Both the position numbers and the translations under genes were made by a program. DNA of 64,000 bases from Pseudocitrobacter sp913778145 (GTDB lineage Bacteria > Pseudomonadota > Gammaproteobacteria > Enterobacterales > Enterobacteriaceae). How positions within the stretch are numbered: position 1 is the stretch's first letter; each line of letters begins with the position of its first letter. The notes under the pieces are model-generated. The model worked only from the letters and a program-made list of their open reading frames with translations, was not told the origin of the DNA and did no database searches. Shown piece by piece: positions 53,847 through 63,177 of this stretch. The stretch covers positions 401,268 through 465,267 of the forward strand of contig JALNTX010000003.1 of assembly GCA_035726825.1 (NCBI GenBank). Reading direction: 5' to 3'.

Positions 53847-56038
53847 TGAACGAATACCAGCGGCTGGATCCACGGATACAGAAGTGGATATACCGGCAGG
53901 GATGGGCCGATCTCAGGGAACTGCAAAAAAAATCCGTTTCACCGATATTAGCGGGCGATCGGGATGTTCTGATCAGCGCCGCGACTGCCGCAGGTAAAAC
54001 AGAAGCGTTTTTCCTGCCCGCCTGTTCTGCCATTGCGGATATTCAGGGCGGCTTTGGCATTTTATACATCAGCCCGCTTAAGGCCCTGATTAACGATCAG
54101 TATCGAAGGCTGGAAAACCTCGGTGATGCGTTGGAGATGCCGGTCACGCCCTGGCATGGTGATGTTGCGCAGAGCAAAAAGCTGAAAGCAAAGAAGAATC
54201 CTGCCGGTATTTTGCTTATCACCCCGGAATCGCTGGAAGCGATGCTGATCCGCAATGCGGGATGGTTAAAGCAGGCTTTCGCGCCACTGGCATATATCGC
54301 CATTGATGAATTCCATGCTTTCATCGGTTCTGAGCGGGGTATGCAGCTTCTCTCTCTGTTAAATCGAATCGATCACCTGCTCGGAAGAATCGACAATCCA
54401 GTCCCCCGAGTCGCACTCAGCGCAACGCTGGGGGAACTGGAGCGAGTACCGTTATCTCTGCGGCCAAATCAACGTCTGCCCTGCGACATTATTACCGACA
54501 GTCAGACTCACGCCACGCTAAAAGTACAGGTGAAAGGTTATCTGGAACCGCTAACCACCTCGGGCCAGCAACCGCCGCCGTCGGCAGAGACGCAAATCTG
54601 TCATGATATCTTTCGCCTCTGTCGCGGTGACTCCCATCTGGTGTTCGCTAATAGCCGCAAACGGACCGAAAGCATTGCCGCTACGCTTAGCGATCTGAGT
54701 GAAGCGAGCATCGTTCCCAATGAGTTCTTCCCCCATCACGGCTCGCTGTCCAGAGATCTGCGTGAAACGCTGGAACAGAGGCTTCAACAAGGCAACTTAC
54801 CCACCACCGCCATCTGTACGATGACGTTAGAGCTTGGCATCGACATCGGTAAAGTCAGCTCCGTTGTGCAAGTTACCGCCCCCCATTCCGTAGCCAGCTT
54901 GCGCCAGCGAATGGGACGCTCCGGTCGGCGCGACTCGCCTGCCGTATTGAGAATGCTGATTGCCGAACATGAACTGACGCCAACATCAGGCATTGTCGAC
55001 CAGCTCAGGCTTCAGCTTGTTCAGTCGCTGGCCATGATCCGCTTACTTATCGGCAGCAAATGGTTTGAGCCAGCTGATACCCGGCAGATGCACTATTCCA
55101 CCCTGTTCCATCAGATTCTGGCGATCGTGGCGCAGTGGGGAGGCGTGCGTACGGATCAGATCTGGTCACAGCTATGTCAACAAGGGCCATTTCAGAAAGT
55201 CCGAATCGATGACTTCAAAACGTTATTGAAGCATATGGGAGAGCACCAGTTTCTGACCCAGCTATCAAGCGGCGAACTGGTTCTGGGCGTCGAGGGCGAA
55301 CGTCAGGTAAATCAATACACCTTCTACGCCGTGTTCAGCACACCGGAAGAATTCCGCATTGTGGCGGGGAGCAAAACACTGGGCTCCATTCCCGTTGATT
55401 CCCCACTGATGCCTGACCAACACATTATTTTCGGCGGTCGACGCTGGAAGGTAACCGATATCGATAGTGATAAAAAAGTTATTTATGTCGAGGCGACAAA
55501 GGGCGGGCAGCCGCCGTTATTTGGCGGACAAGGGATGTCCATTCATGATGTCGTCCGCCAGGAAATGCTCACCATTTATCGGGAAGGCGACTACCGTATC
55601 ACCGTTGGCGATCGCAAAGCCGATTTTGCCGATACCACGGCCAGAAACCTGTTTGATGAAGGGCTGCACTGTTTTCGCAACAATAATCTGGCTTCGGAAT
55701 GTTTTATTCAGCAGGGACAGCATGTCTACATTCTTCCCTGGCTAGGCGATCAAACCGTAAACACGTTGTCGGCATTACTTATCCAACGCGGTTTCAAGGC
55801 GGGCTCATTTGCTGGTGTGGTTGAAGTAGAAAAAACTACGGTCTCGGAGGTTAAACAAGCGTTATTCAGCGCACTTCAGGAAGGGCTACCTTCCGAATCC
55901 CGTCTTGCCGAAAGCATCGCTGAAAAGTGCCTCGAAAAATATGATGAGTATTTACCTGAGACGTTACTGACGCAGGAGTATGGGTTACGCGCTTTTGATG
56001 TTGAGCGCGTGGAGGAGTGGCTACGGGGACATTTGTAG
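53843..56038 (+). CDS. Lhr-like DEAD/DEAH helicase, Shango SngC-like
   Basis: 731 residues. Superfamily 2 motifs: I ATAAGKT (K52), Ia SPLKALINDQ, II D155-E-F-H158, III ALSATLGE, V-like GIDIGKVSSVVQV, VI Q355-RMGRSGRR363. The C-terminal half (about 400-731) lacks a recognised domain. It resembles BrxHI/Lhr helicases paired with BrxD-type ATPases. Starts at ATG 53843 or 53846. Confidence 0.85.
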   Translation: MMNEYQRLDPRIQKWIYRQGWADLRELQKKSVSPILAGDRDVLISAATAAGKTEAFFLPACSAIADIQGGFGILYISPLKALINDQYRRLENLGDALEMPVTPWHGDVAQSKKLKAKKNPAGILLITPESLEAMLIRNAGWLKQAFAPLAYIAIDEFHAFIGSERGMQLLSLLNRIDHLLGRIDNPVPRVALSATLGELERVPLSLRPNQRLPCDIITDSQTHATLKVQVKGYLEPLTTSGQQPPPSAETQICHDIFRLCRGDSHLVFANSRKRTESIAATLSDLSEASIVPNEFFPHHGSLSRDLRETLEQRLQQGNLPTTAICTMTLELGIDIGKVSSVVQVTAPHSVASLRQRMGRSGRRDSPAVLRMLIAEHELTPTSGIVDQLRLQLVQSLAMIRLLIGSKWFEPADTRQMHYSTLFHQILAIVAQWGGVRTDQIWSQLCQQGPFQKVRIDDFKTLLKHMGEHQFLTQLSSGELVLGVEGERQVNQYTFYAVFSTPEEFRIVAGSKTLGSIPVDSPLMPDQHIIFGGRRWKVTDIDSDKKVIYVEATKGGQPPLFGGQGMSIHDVVRQEMLTIYREGDYRITVGDRKADFADTTARNLFDEGLHCFRNNNLASECFIQQGQHVYILPWLGDQTVNTLSALLIQRGFKAGSFAGVVEVEKTTVSEVKQALFSALQEGLPSESRLAESIAEKCLEKYDEYLPETLLTQEYGLRAFDVERVEEWLRGHL

Positions 56039-56166
56039 GCGAGCAAACCCAATACTCACCGACAAAATCAACGAACGATAAATGAATCAAAAAGCAACTG
56101 ATAATAAGACCGGGATATTCGACTAAACGCACTGGCTCCCAGAACATAAGGACAAGGTAAAATACA

Positions 56167-59100
56167 ATGTCAAAAAGAGAAAATTTACGGTTGCCTGATG
56201 CTATTCATCAGGAAATTACGAAAGCAAGAAGCAATGCAGGTAAGTTCTATGCTTTTAGCGAATCCGAAACCCCATTATTAATTCAGTCGCAAGATGGTAC
56301 ATCCAGCGGAAAAACCTATAACGTTTTTTATCAATACATACAAGGTGTAAATGCCGCAACGTCACCCGGAAATGGGCATCGTAACCTGGTTTTCATCACC
56401 CCTTTAAAATCGCAAATTGACATTCCCTCAGAACTTGTCGAGTTGGCCAGCTCGAAGCAAATCCTGATACTCCCCTATCTCTCGTTACGCGATGTTGCGG
56501 ACTTAAGTTTTACCACTTGGGTGAAACAAACGGATAGAGATGAAAAAGATAACCAGCAACGTTATTTCGACTGGATACACACTGGCTGTAACATACTGAA
56601 AGACAATACTCAGTTGATTTTTGAACGACTGAGATCCGATGTACAGGCAAGAGTTACACTTGAACTACGGCTTAAAGCGGAAGTAAGAGCCGGAGCCACC
56701 GACGAACAGGTTAAAATAGAAGAAGAATTACTCACCAGCGGCTATAAGCTCACAGGACGCCTACAGGAAGCGGCCATCGCATTACTTAATACCCTCAATA
56801 CCGATTTCGAAACACTGCTGGAGAGAGCTGGCCAAGACAAACTCGCGGGTTTAGCAGTAGAAATGGTGAAACATCTTTTCCCATTTCATATAGCACTGTA
56901 CAGGCGATGTATTCTGTTAGCGACAACAAAAAAATTTGACGGCAGCGTACTCCTTCTGAAACGAGATAATGAAGGAATTTATCATAAAAGCAGCCAGTCA
57001 CTTGATCATGTTCTTGGGCAAAAAAAACACCTGGATAAAAATCCTCTGGAAGAATTGACCTCAGTTACATCGGGAGAACGTCTTGAAAAATTAAAACAGG
57101 AATACTGGGTTCACGATAGCGACTCGCCTTATGCACAGCGAGATATTCGGTTTACTTTAGTACTTGATGAAGAGCACGAAGCCTATAAAATTTTCCAACA
57201 AACAGTATGCAAAATATTACTTAATGACGATCTGCAATTACCATCAATTCTTGCAACATTACATCGCGTTCTCGAATATATAGACGAGTGTAGAGGGAAT
57301 GAGCGAGCACCTGGGTATGAGCCATTAGATGAATATGTTTGTGAAATAAATAACGCACTCTTGCGGTGTGATTTACGCCCCGGTTTTGATTTAAAAAAAA
57401 TGACTCAATTGTTTAGCAATAATATGCTTGATGTTGTTGTTGATAGCCGGAATACAGAACAAGTGATTGCGCTTATAGGTAATGTTTTCAGCTATCAAAT
57501 CCAACGCTTCTACAGAGAAGATGATCTTCGCCATATACGACTTCGTAGCCACGGACGACAATCCTATACGGAAATTTACGTAAGCGCCGAGGACGATGAA
57601 GATGCTGGAAATGATTTTAGTCTCTATGAATTATACCAAACAATCACCGCAATCCTTGCTGCTTCGGCAAAGCTTAAAAATCCATCGCGAGTTCAGCAAA
57701 TGCTGTCGCAACAAGATCAGGCTAACCAAAACAATCCATTATCATTATTTATAGGTAAAGCACAGCAAATTAAGGGGGAAGCTTCATATCTTTTATCCGG
57801 AAGCTCAACGGACGAACAGTTGATTGATGATTTTTTTACTTACTTTCAACCTAAAACGCTTTTTTCATTAGCCCCCAGGGAAAAGGTTATTATTGAATCC
57901 AGCCAACTAAAGGGTTGGGTTTTACTCAAATTCCGTATGGAACTTATCAAGGAGCTTCCTGAAGTCGCTCTGCTTCGTGTTCTGTATCAAACACATAATA
58001 CAGTGATCCTGCTATCAGCTACCGCAGGCTTCCCTGGTACTTACAATGGGCAATATAGCCGCCCCTTTCTTGCCGACTATGCATACCATCTCGGCTACCA
58101 GATTAAGTGCAGAGATGTGGAGTCTGCCGCTCCGTTAGCAACTATCCGTAAATTAAGAAATATTCATCGTCCCGTTAATATTGAAATATTCGACGATCAA
58201 AAAAGTGAGCTTTCTCCATTAATTAATGACCCCATATTCAAAAAAGTGCTGAAGATATGGGAAGGTCATCTTGAACACTATTTAACGTATATACAACGTC
58301 ATCGCTATCATAAACGCGAATTTCACCGCGAGCTACAAGCAATGTTACTCGCAGCCTATACCACCCGGCATACTTTGTGTATTGGCCTCAGTGCTCGCTT
58401 TTTTACAGTCTTAGGTAAATTTCTGCAAGCGACGCTCAATAGCTCTACTCCTATGAATGGATTGAAAATTTTAGACACTGATAATCGGCGTGGAAATGAT
58501 ACACCTCGTGTATTTGAAATAACACCTTTCGACAACCTGCATACCCTACGAGTCGTCATGTTTGACTCAAAACTTAACCGTGAGGATCCCGTCCGGGACT
58601 ACTTGCGTATTGATCAGCCTAATTTGACTCTTTTTATGATTTCACACTTCAAAGGGGCAGGAACCGGTCTCAACTACTACATTGCCTATCCGGAAACGGA
58701 TGCTGGAGGAAAATCGCTAGAAGTTGATTTTGATGAACTTGCGATGGTATGCGATAGCTTCTGGAGTCAGGTTAACGCCGCAGGTACACGCAACACACTG
58801 GAAAACTATGTAACATTACTTAAGCACTACGCACACGGAAGTATGCTTCGTCGCGCAAATGACTTTGAAACCGACCTGGTAGATTCAGATGCAGCACGAA
58901 TGCTTGATGATGAACATATAGTAGAACTTCATAAAGTGGCCATGCAGACCATTGGCCGGACTGAACGTCGCGATGCAAAAATGCAGGAGACTATCAAGTT
59001 ACCTTCCGGCGTACATTTGAATGCGATACGCGTCTTCCGTGATCTGGCGCGGTATCCCGATGCTAGATCTCTGCTCGCATCACTCAGCCTCCATAACAAT

Positions 59101-60132
59101 CGTTGGTTTGAAAAAGCGCGACACGATTTAGAAAAAGCCAGTTTCAATACGGATAAACAGCGTGCTGATTTCGAACAACGCGTGCTAAATGCCAATGCAA
59201 TGTATAAAGATTTTGAAGTCGAGTTTGTCGAAGTAATTTTAAAAGCCGCCAGAACCGGTGACAAAAATGCTATCCAGCTTAACGAAGATTTACGCCATCC
59301 TGATAGTTTTCAAAACCCTCAAAAATATATCAACCGATTAAAACGCAATCCTATAATTAAAAACAGCGATTATATGAAATTATGCGTTGAAAATCTCTTC
59401 CTGGAGCGCACCGTCGATTTAGAAAATATTATCTTAGCAAGAACAATGCAATTAGATGGCCTTACAGATATTTCTGCGGGTAGTTCACCTTATGAGCCTG
59501 AACACTGTTTACCCCAATATCATGAGGGTATGAGTGAAGAGTGTGGTGACCTCGAAAAACGCGTATTCCCAAGACTATTGAAATTAGAATCCGAGCCATT
59601 AAAGAGATTTATTCCTATCCCAGCATTAATTCCATTGCTTACTGGAAATATTGGAGAGTGGCAATTTCATCAAGTGTTAAAAGCGGCAGGAATAAAACCC
59701 TTAGCACCTGAACAGATAATTTTACAGTTAGGTAGCGAGTGCTATGAATTGTTTGATATCTACTTAATCAAAAAAGATCATTTATTTGCTATAGACGTTA
59801 AAAACTGGATGATGGGAAAGAATAACCGTGATATTTCGAAAAGATTGCACACAAGTGCTTTAAACAAAGTAGAAATATTAAATAAGATTGTCAGCGCTAG
59901 CACTTCTCTGAATAAAGTTTCTGCTGTCTACCTTAATACGCGGCATGGACTCAACTGCCTAAATGATCGCGCGGAGAAATTTAAATCCACACAAATCTTT
60001 TACTTTAACCTTTTGAAAGTTGTTTCTTATTATGAAAAGGATATTAGTTCAAGTCGGTACGAATCAAAAATAAATAGAAAGATACTAATTAACCGTACAC
60101 TTATGAATATGTTAGGATATGAAAATGAGTGA
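56167..60132 (+). CDS. helicase fused to PD-(D/E)xK nuclease, unassigned defence protein
   Basis: 1321 residues. SF2-like helicase motifs are spread over a long chain: Walker A GTSSGKT (44-50, K49), II D334-E-E-H337, III S617-A-T619, V-like SHFKGAGTGLNYY, VI Q927-TIGRTER934. About 280 residues lie between II and III, far more than in ordinary helicases. A C-terminal restriction-like domain has E1164, D1197 and D1210-x-K1212 (GNIGEW ... LFDIYL ... AIDVKNW). AAGG precedes the ATG. The gene is AT-rich compared with the Shango genes 128 bases upstream and overlaps the next gene by 14 bases. Not recognised as a named system. Confidence 0.7.
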   Translation: MSKRENLRLPDAIHQEITKARSNAGKFYAFSESETPLLIQSQDGTSSGKTYNVFYQYIQGVNAATSPGNGHRNLVFITPLKSQIDIPSELVELASSKQILILPYLSLRDVADLSFTTWVKQTDRDEKDNQQRYFDWIHTGCNILKDNTQLIFERLRSDVQARVTLELRLKAEVRAGATDEQVKIEEELLTSGYKLTGRLQEAAIALLNTLNTDFETLLERAGQDKLAGLAVEMVKHLFPFHIALYRRCILLATTKKFDGSVLLLKRDNEGIYHKSSQSLDHVLGQKKHLDKNPLEELTSVTSGERLEKLKQEYWVHDSDSPYAQRDIRFTLVLDEEHEAYKIFQQTVCKILLNDDLQLPSILATLHRVLEYIDECRGNERAPGYEPLDEYVCEINNALLRCDLRPGFDLKKMTQLFSNNMLDVVVDSRNTEQVIALIGNVFSYQIQRFYREDDLRHIRLRSHGRQSYTEIYVSAEDDEDAGNDFSLYELYQTITAILAASAKLKNPSRVQQMLSQQDQANQNNPLSLFIGKAQQIKGEASYLLSGSSTDEQLIDDFFTYFQPKTLFSLAPREKVIIESSQLKGWVLLKFRMELIKELPEVALLRVLYQTHNTVILLSATAGFPGTYNGQYSRPFLADYAYHLGYQIKCRDVESAAPLATIRKLRNIHRPVNIEIFDDQKSELSPLINDPIFKKVLKIWEGHLEHYLTYIQRHRYHKREFHRELQAMLLAAYTTRHTLCIGLSARFFTVLGKFLQATLNSSTPMNGLKILDTDNRRGNDTPRVFEITPFDNLHTLRVVMFDSKLNREDPVRDYLRIDQPNLTLFMISHFKGAGTGLNYYIAYPETDAGGKSLEVDFDELAMVCDSFWSQVNAAGTRNTLENYVTLLKHYAHGSMLRRANDFETDLVDSDAARMLDDEHIVELHKVAMQTIGRTERRDAKMQETIKLPSGVHLNAIRVFRDLARYPDARSLLASLSLHNNRWFEKARHDLEKASFNTDKQRADFEQRVLNANAMYKDFEVEFVEVILKAARTGDKNAIQLNEDLRHPDSFQNPQKYINRLKRNPIIKNSDYMKLCVENLFLERTVDLENIILARTMQLDGLTDISAGSSPYEPEHCLPQYHEGMSEECGDLEKRVFPRLLKLESEPLKRFIPIPALIPLLTGNIGEWQFHQVLKAAGIKPLAPEQIILQLGSECYELFDIYLIKKDHLFAIDVKNWMMGKNNRDISKRLHTSALNKVEILNKIVSASTSLNKVSAVYLNTRHGLNCLNDRAEKFKSTQIFYFNLLKVVSYYEKDISSSRYESKINRKILINRTLMNMLGYENE

Positions 60133-62272
60133 AACAATGGAATTAAATCAACCCAGAAATGCAGTTATAACAATGTCCTCTGAATGGGATATTCACCCTT
60201 CTCCCTATGCACCGCTTGCCAGAACACAATTGTTCGATATTGCTGAACAAGTAGAGAGTGTTTTGGAAAAAGTTCTTAAGTTACCTTCATCGGATGGATG
60301 GGGTATCGATGTAGCATATATTAGAAAACCTAAACCACTTGAAATTAGCTATGATGAATACATCAGCGGGGTTCATCGAGACATTAAGAAACTCTTAAGC
60401 GAAAAATTACATTTAGACACCCCTAAAAAATTACGCTATCACTCTTTTTCATTGAAAGATTACCATCTAGCTTTATTTCTCACCCCCAATCCAAGACCTT
60501 ACAGTCAATGGGCTACTGAAATAATAAAGTTAGGTTTTGATCACTATAGAATAGCCCAAGAAGTTATTGCGTTACATCTTAAGTTAATACTGCTAAAGAA
60601 CGCCGCCCAATATTTCTCTTTATCTCCAATTTCTTATAATAGTGATTTATATTTTTCAGCAAGCTTACAAAACGATAAGCCAAACAAAAACAATGAATAT
60701 TATATCGATGCTTTGAAATTTTCCATTTTTTATTCCAAGTATAATGATCTAACATTTGAACTGAAGGCTGTTTGCTTTCGAGCGCAACCAGAAGCATTTG
60801 GGATTAATACAGATCTTAGCCGATTGCTCATCAATGATAACAAAAATATTGACCTTATAGAAACAGTGAATGCTAAGCAATTTGGCAATCTGCCTTATAT
60901 GCGCTTTGCAAACAAGCCCTACTCTGGATGCCAAAACCACGCAGAAAACCTAATACAAAAATTAATCACTGAAATTCTGGCCTCAGCAAATATTGCATTT
61001 ACTCCGCGTATTTTTCAAGCATCTCATCGCCAATTAAAATTTTTAGAAACACCACATACTGCGCTTCACCGCCCTCTTATTATCATTGATAATCTAAAAA
61101 ACGATGAAGATGAAAAAGCACACCAAAATTATCTACATTACCTCCAGCAAGAATTAAATGCGGAATCTGTAGTTAATGCTCAGGATATAAAGCATCTTGA
61201 TAATGATAAAAATTATTTAGTTCTCAATAGCTCACAAAAGAAAAATGGCTCAAGTATTACATTAGAAATCATGGATGATGACGGTGAGGTTAGAAATAAT
61301 AGTTTCAACACAACCTGGCAGGCTCTCGACCTTGCTAAACAGGGTAAACATGAACAACTGGATTATTACTCGAAGCTTAAAGTCAACTTAATATTAGATT
61401 TTAATAAAAATTATCAACATGTCATTCAAGGATGTAATGTTGACTCAATACTACGCTCCCAAAAAGATCCTGAATCAGGAATTACTCGAAAAATATTAAA
61501 AAAAATAGAACCGTCCAAGTTAGCAATGATCCGCAGCGAACTTTGGCTCAAAGAAGCAATACGAGGATTGGGTAAGATATCGGGACTCCAAATAGCTGAT
61601 GGCTATTTTACGTTAGTAGCAATCCGTTGTCCGTGGGAAAAACGGCGTAAACAAAAAGCCTTCTACGCTGCAGTTACTCCCATAGAAATTAAAAATGGCA
61701 CACTAACGATCCAAATGCCTAAGCTGTATGAACGGGAACAGGAATTACGCCACACCGTCTCTGGTATGACGCAGGCATGTATAGAGCAAATCAGAGACAA
61801 CGATTTTTTTCTTATCGATCATCAACGTAATGTTGTCCTGTGGCGCTATAACACAAGCCGCGTTCCACGCTTAATAGGTGCAGCGGATCGCTGTTCCCTA
61901 CAAGCAGCAGAGTTCAATAATGGTGTGTTAAATAAGCGAGGCGCCGCTGATGAGACGTACTTTCCTTACTACCTTACTCCCAAGCCAAAAGGTCACCGCC
62001 CAAACCAGTACCAGCAACTGTTTATTGAAGATAATGGCTATAGCGCAAATTTGTTTTGTACTCGTAGCAATCAGCCAAATCGGAGCATGGATAAAGCGAT
62101 ACTAGTATATAATCTGATGGCAAAAGATTTTGAAGGACATTCCATAGAAGTCATGGCAGAACCTGCTACAGAATTATTGTTGCGTACTTTTACTTATGAC
62201 CTAGTACGCCACCATGAAGTCAGCCAAAGTTCTCTACTAGAAAAGATCGCACGAATGATGCTGCACAATTAA
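60119..62272 (+). CDS. unassigned partner protein of the helicase-nuclease
   Basis: 717 residues, no recognised domain. It begins inside the upstream gene (ATG 60119 or 60125), so the pair is translationally coupled. The middle has a Rossmann-like strand PLIIID (319-324) and the C-terminal third has AIRCPWEKRRKQ (501-512) and LTPKPKGHRPNQYQQLF (618-634). The last part recalls the conserved RPxxY region of Argonaute/PIWI proteins, and pPIWI-RE proteins do pair with helicases and REases. That likeness is weak and no catalytic DEDX set is evident. AT-rich, rich in Lys and Asn. Confidence 0.6.
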   Translation: MKMSETMELNQPRNAVITMSSEWDIHPSPYAPLARTQLFDIAEQVESVLEKVLKLPSSDGWGIDVAYIRKPKPLEISYDEYISGVHRDIKKLLSEKLHLDTPKKLRYHSFSLKDYHLALFLTPNPRPYSQWATEIIKLGFDHYRIAQEVIALHLKLILLKNAAQYFSLSPISYNSDLYFSASLQNDKPNKNNEYYIDALKFSIFYSKYNDLTFELKAVCFRAQPEAFGINTDLSRLLINDNKNIDLIETVNAKQFGNLPYMRFANKPYSGCQNHAENLIQKLITEILASANIAFTPRIFQASHRQLKFLETPHTALHRPLIIIDNLKNDEDEKAHQNYLHYLQQELNAESVVNAQDIKHLDNDKNYLVLNSSQKKNGSSITLEIMDDDGEVRNNSFNTTWQALDLAKQGKHEQLDYYSKLKVNLILDFNKNYQHVIQGCNVDSILRSQKDPESGITRKILKKIEPSKLAMIRSELWLKEAIRGLGKISGLQIADGYFTLVAIRCPWEKRRKQKAFYAAVTPIEIKNGTLTIQMPKLYEREQELRHTVSGMTQACIEQIRDNDFFLIDHQRNVVLWRYNTSRVPRLIGAADRCSLQAAEFNNGVLNKRGAADETYFPYYLTPKPKGHRPNQYQQLFIEDNGYSANLFCTRSNQPNRSMDKAILVYNLMAKDFEGHSIEVMAEPATELLLRTFTYDLVRHHEVSQSSLLEKIARMMLHN

Positions 62273-62614
62273 GGTTGTGTAATCAGGAGCAAAACCTTCC
62301 AAAATAAATTTTATTTACTCGGTTTAGGTTGGATGGTTTTGTCCTGAGGAATATAAATGCAAAGAATTAACATACTGACTGTATGGATTCACAAAACTTA
62401 ATTGACAATTTCGTATATCTAGCACTGTGTGAACTTCATGACGTTTTTCGTAGCCCTGATTCCACACATAACAAAATCCAATTCTCTAAATAACGATTTT
62501 TTCGAGATAACCATCACAAAACAAAAGCGATTTTTTATGGGGGCCTTAGTGGGGGCGCTGTTTACGAGAAATATCAATAAAACCAATAACAAACAGTGTG
62601 TTAGTCGTGGATAT
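62273..62614. other. right margin of the island, no gene seen
   Basis: About 340 AT-rich bases after the 717-residue gene. Short frames exist on both strands but none has a ribosome site or recognisable product. The only marked sequence is the GGGGGC double motif at 62539-62556. Confidence 0.6.
62539..62556 (+). repeat. GGGGGC double motif near attR
   Basis: GGGGGCCTTAGTGGGGGC is the same orientation and spacing as the motif at 42035-42052, and is likewise preceded by a run of T. Probable arm-type integrase site. Confidence 0.55.
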
Positions 62615-62640
62615 GATTCCGAGTCCGGCACCACTATTTA
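62615..62640 (+). other. attR, right copy of the island direct repeat
   Basis: 26 bases matching 41902-41928 except that GGG of the tRNA acceptor stem is GG. The copy therefore could not rebuild an intact pheV acceptor stem if used whole. Confidence 0.88.
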
Positions 62641-62643
62641 AAG

Positions 62644-62667
62644 AACCCAGCCTATGGCTGGGTTTTT
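62644..62667 (+). terminator. displaced pheV terminator
   Basis: AACCCAGCC-TAT-GGCTGGGTT followed by TTT is directly after attR. In the ancestral arrangement it would stand just after pheV. Confidence 0.88.
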
Positions 62668-62823
62668 GCTTTTCTGCGGTTTGTACTCCACTCTTCCCGC
62701 TTTCCTTCCTTTCCGTTTTTAAATCATCGCTGTAAGCCACGAGACGCGTTTTAACCTGTTGGGTATAGCTCTCGGGACGGTATCGTTATGATGTCGTCAG
62801 GGAGAGGTTGTGCGCGTTGTGTA

Positions 62824-62901
62824 GCCCGGTGGCGCTTGCGCTTACCGGGCCTACAGTGTGCACCGTACCCGCAGGCCGGATAAGGCGCAGCCGCATCCGG
62901 C
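62824..62901. repeat. REP pair (BIME-like)
   Basis: Two REP palindromes in tandem: 62824-62850 (GCCCGGTGGCGCTTGCGC then TTACCGGGC) and 62875-62901 (GCCGGATAAGGCGCAGCC then GCATCCGGC), in opposite senses. They lie between the pheV terminator and the rRNA operon terminator. Confidence 0.85.
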
Positions 62902-62923
62902 ATGTTTTTTTTCGCACCAGCGC

Positions 62924-62950
62924 AAAAAGGCCATCCTTTCGGATGGCCTT
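62924..62950 (-). terminator. rRNA operon terminator
   Basis: On the minus strand AGGCCATCC-GAAA-GGATGGCCT is followed by TTTTT, 12 bases after the 5S end. Confidence 0.92.
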
Positions 62951-62962
62951 CTGCTTTATTTG

Positions 62963-63082
62963 ATGCCTGGCAGTTCCCTACTCTCGCATGGGGAGACCCC
63001 ACACTACCATCGGCGCTACGGCGTTTCACTTCTGAGTTCGGCATGGGGTCAGGTGGGACCACCGCGCTAGTGCCGCCAGGCA
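62963..63082 (-). rRNA. rrf: 5S ribosomal RNA
   Basis: 120 nucleotides reading TGCCTGGCGGCAGTAGCGCG ... to the 3' end CTGCCAGGCAT on the minus strand. Terminal helix pairs TGCCTGGC with GCCAGGCA. It closely matches E. coli 5S. Confidence 0.97.
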
Positions 63083-63177
63083 AATTCTGTTGTATTAACC
63101 CGCTTATCGCCGGTTAATTTAATCTGTTATCAAGCTTACTTATCGATGTCTCTTCGCCAAAACATCTTCGGCGTTGT

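Larger units (their letters stand above)
41929..62640. mobile_element. pheV-integrated defence island, about 20.7 kb
   Basis: The element lies between a 27/26-base direct repeat of the pheV 3' end. The pheV-type terminator (62644-62667) now lies on its far side, which is good evidence of insertion. A P4-type integrase is next to attL. No conjugation, replication or excisionase (AlpA-like) genes are recognised. Cargo in order: second recombinase, short ORFs, RloC-like ATPase, AbiE pair, Shango-like set, helicase-nuclease plus partner. Base composition changes sharply near 56 kb, implying assembly from several sources. Confidence 0.92.

Noticed and set aside
52530..56038. BREX system based on BrxD-like and BrxHI-like proteins
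   Set aside because: No pglZ, pglX, brxC or methyltransferase gene is present; the TerB-ATPase-helicase trio fits Shango better.
42085..62640. Possible conjugative (ICE) element
   Set aside because: No relaxase, type IV secretion or replication genes are seen, so it is treated as an integrated island only.
62429..62641. 70-codon ORF running into attR
   Set aside because: It has no ribosome site and ends within the attachment repeat; likely chance frame.
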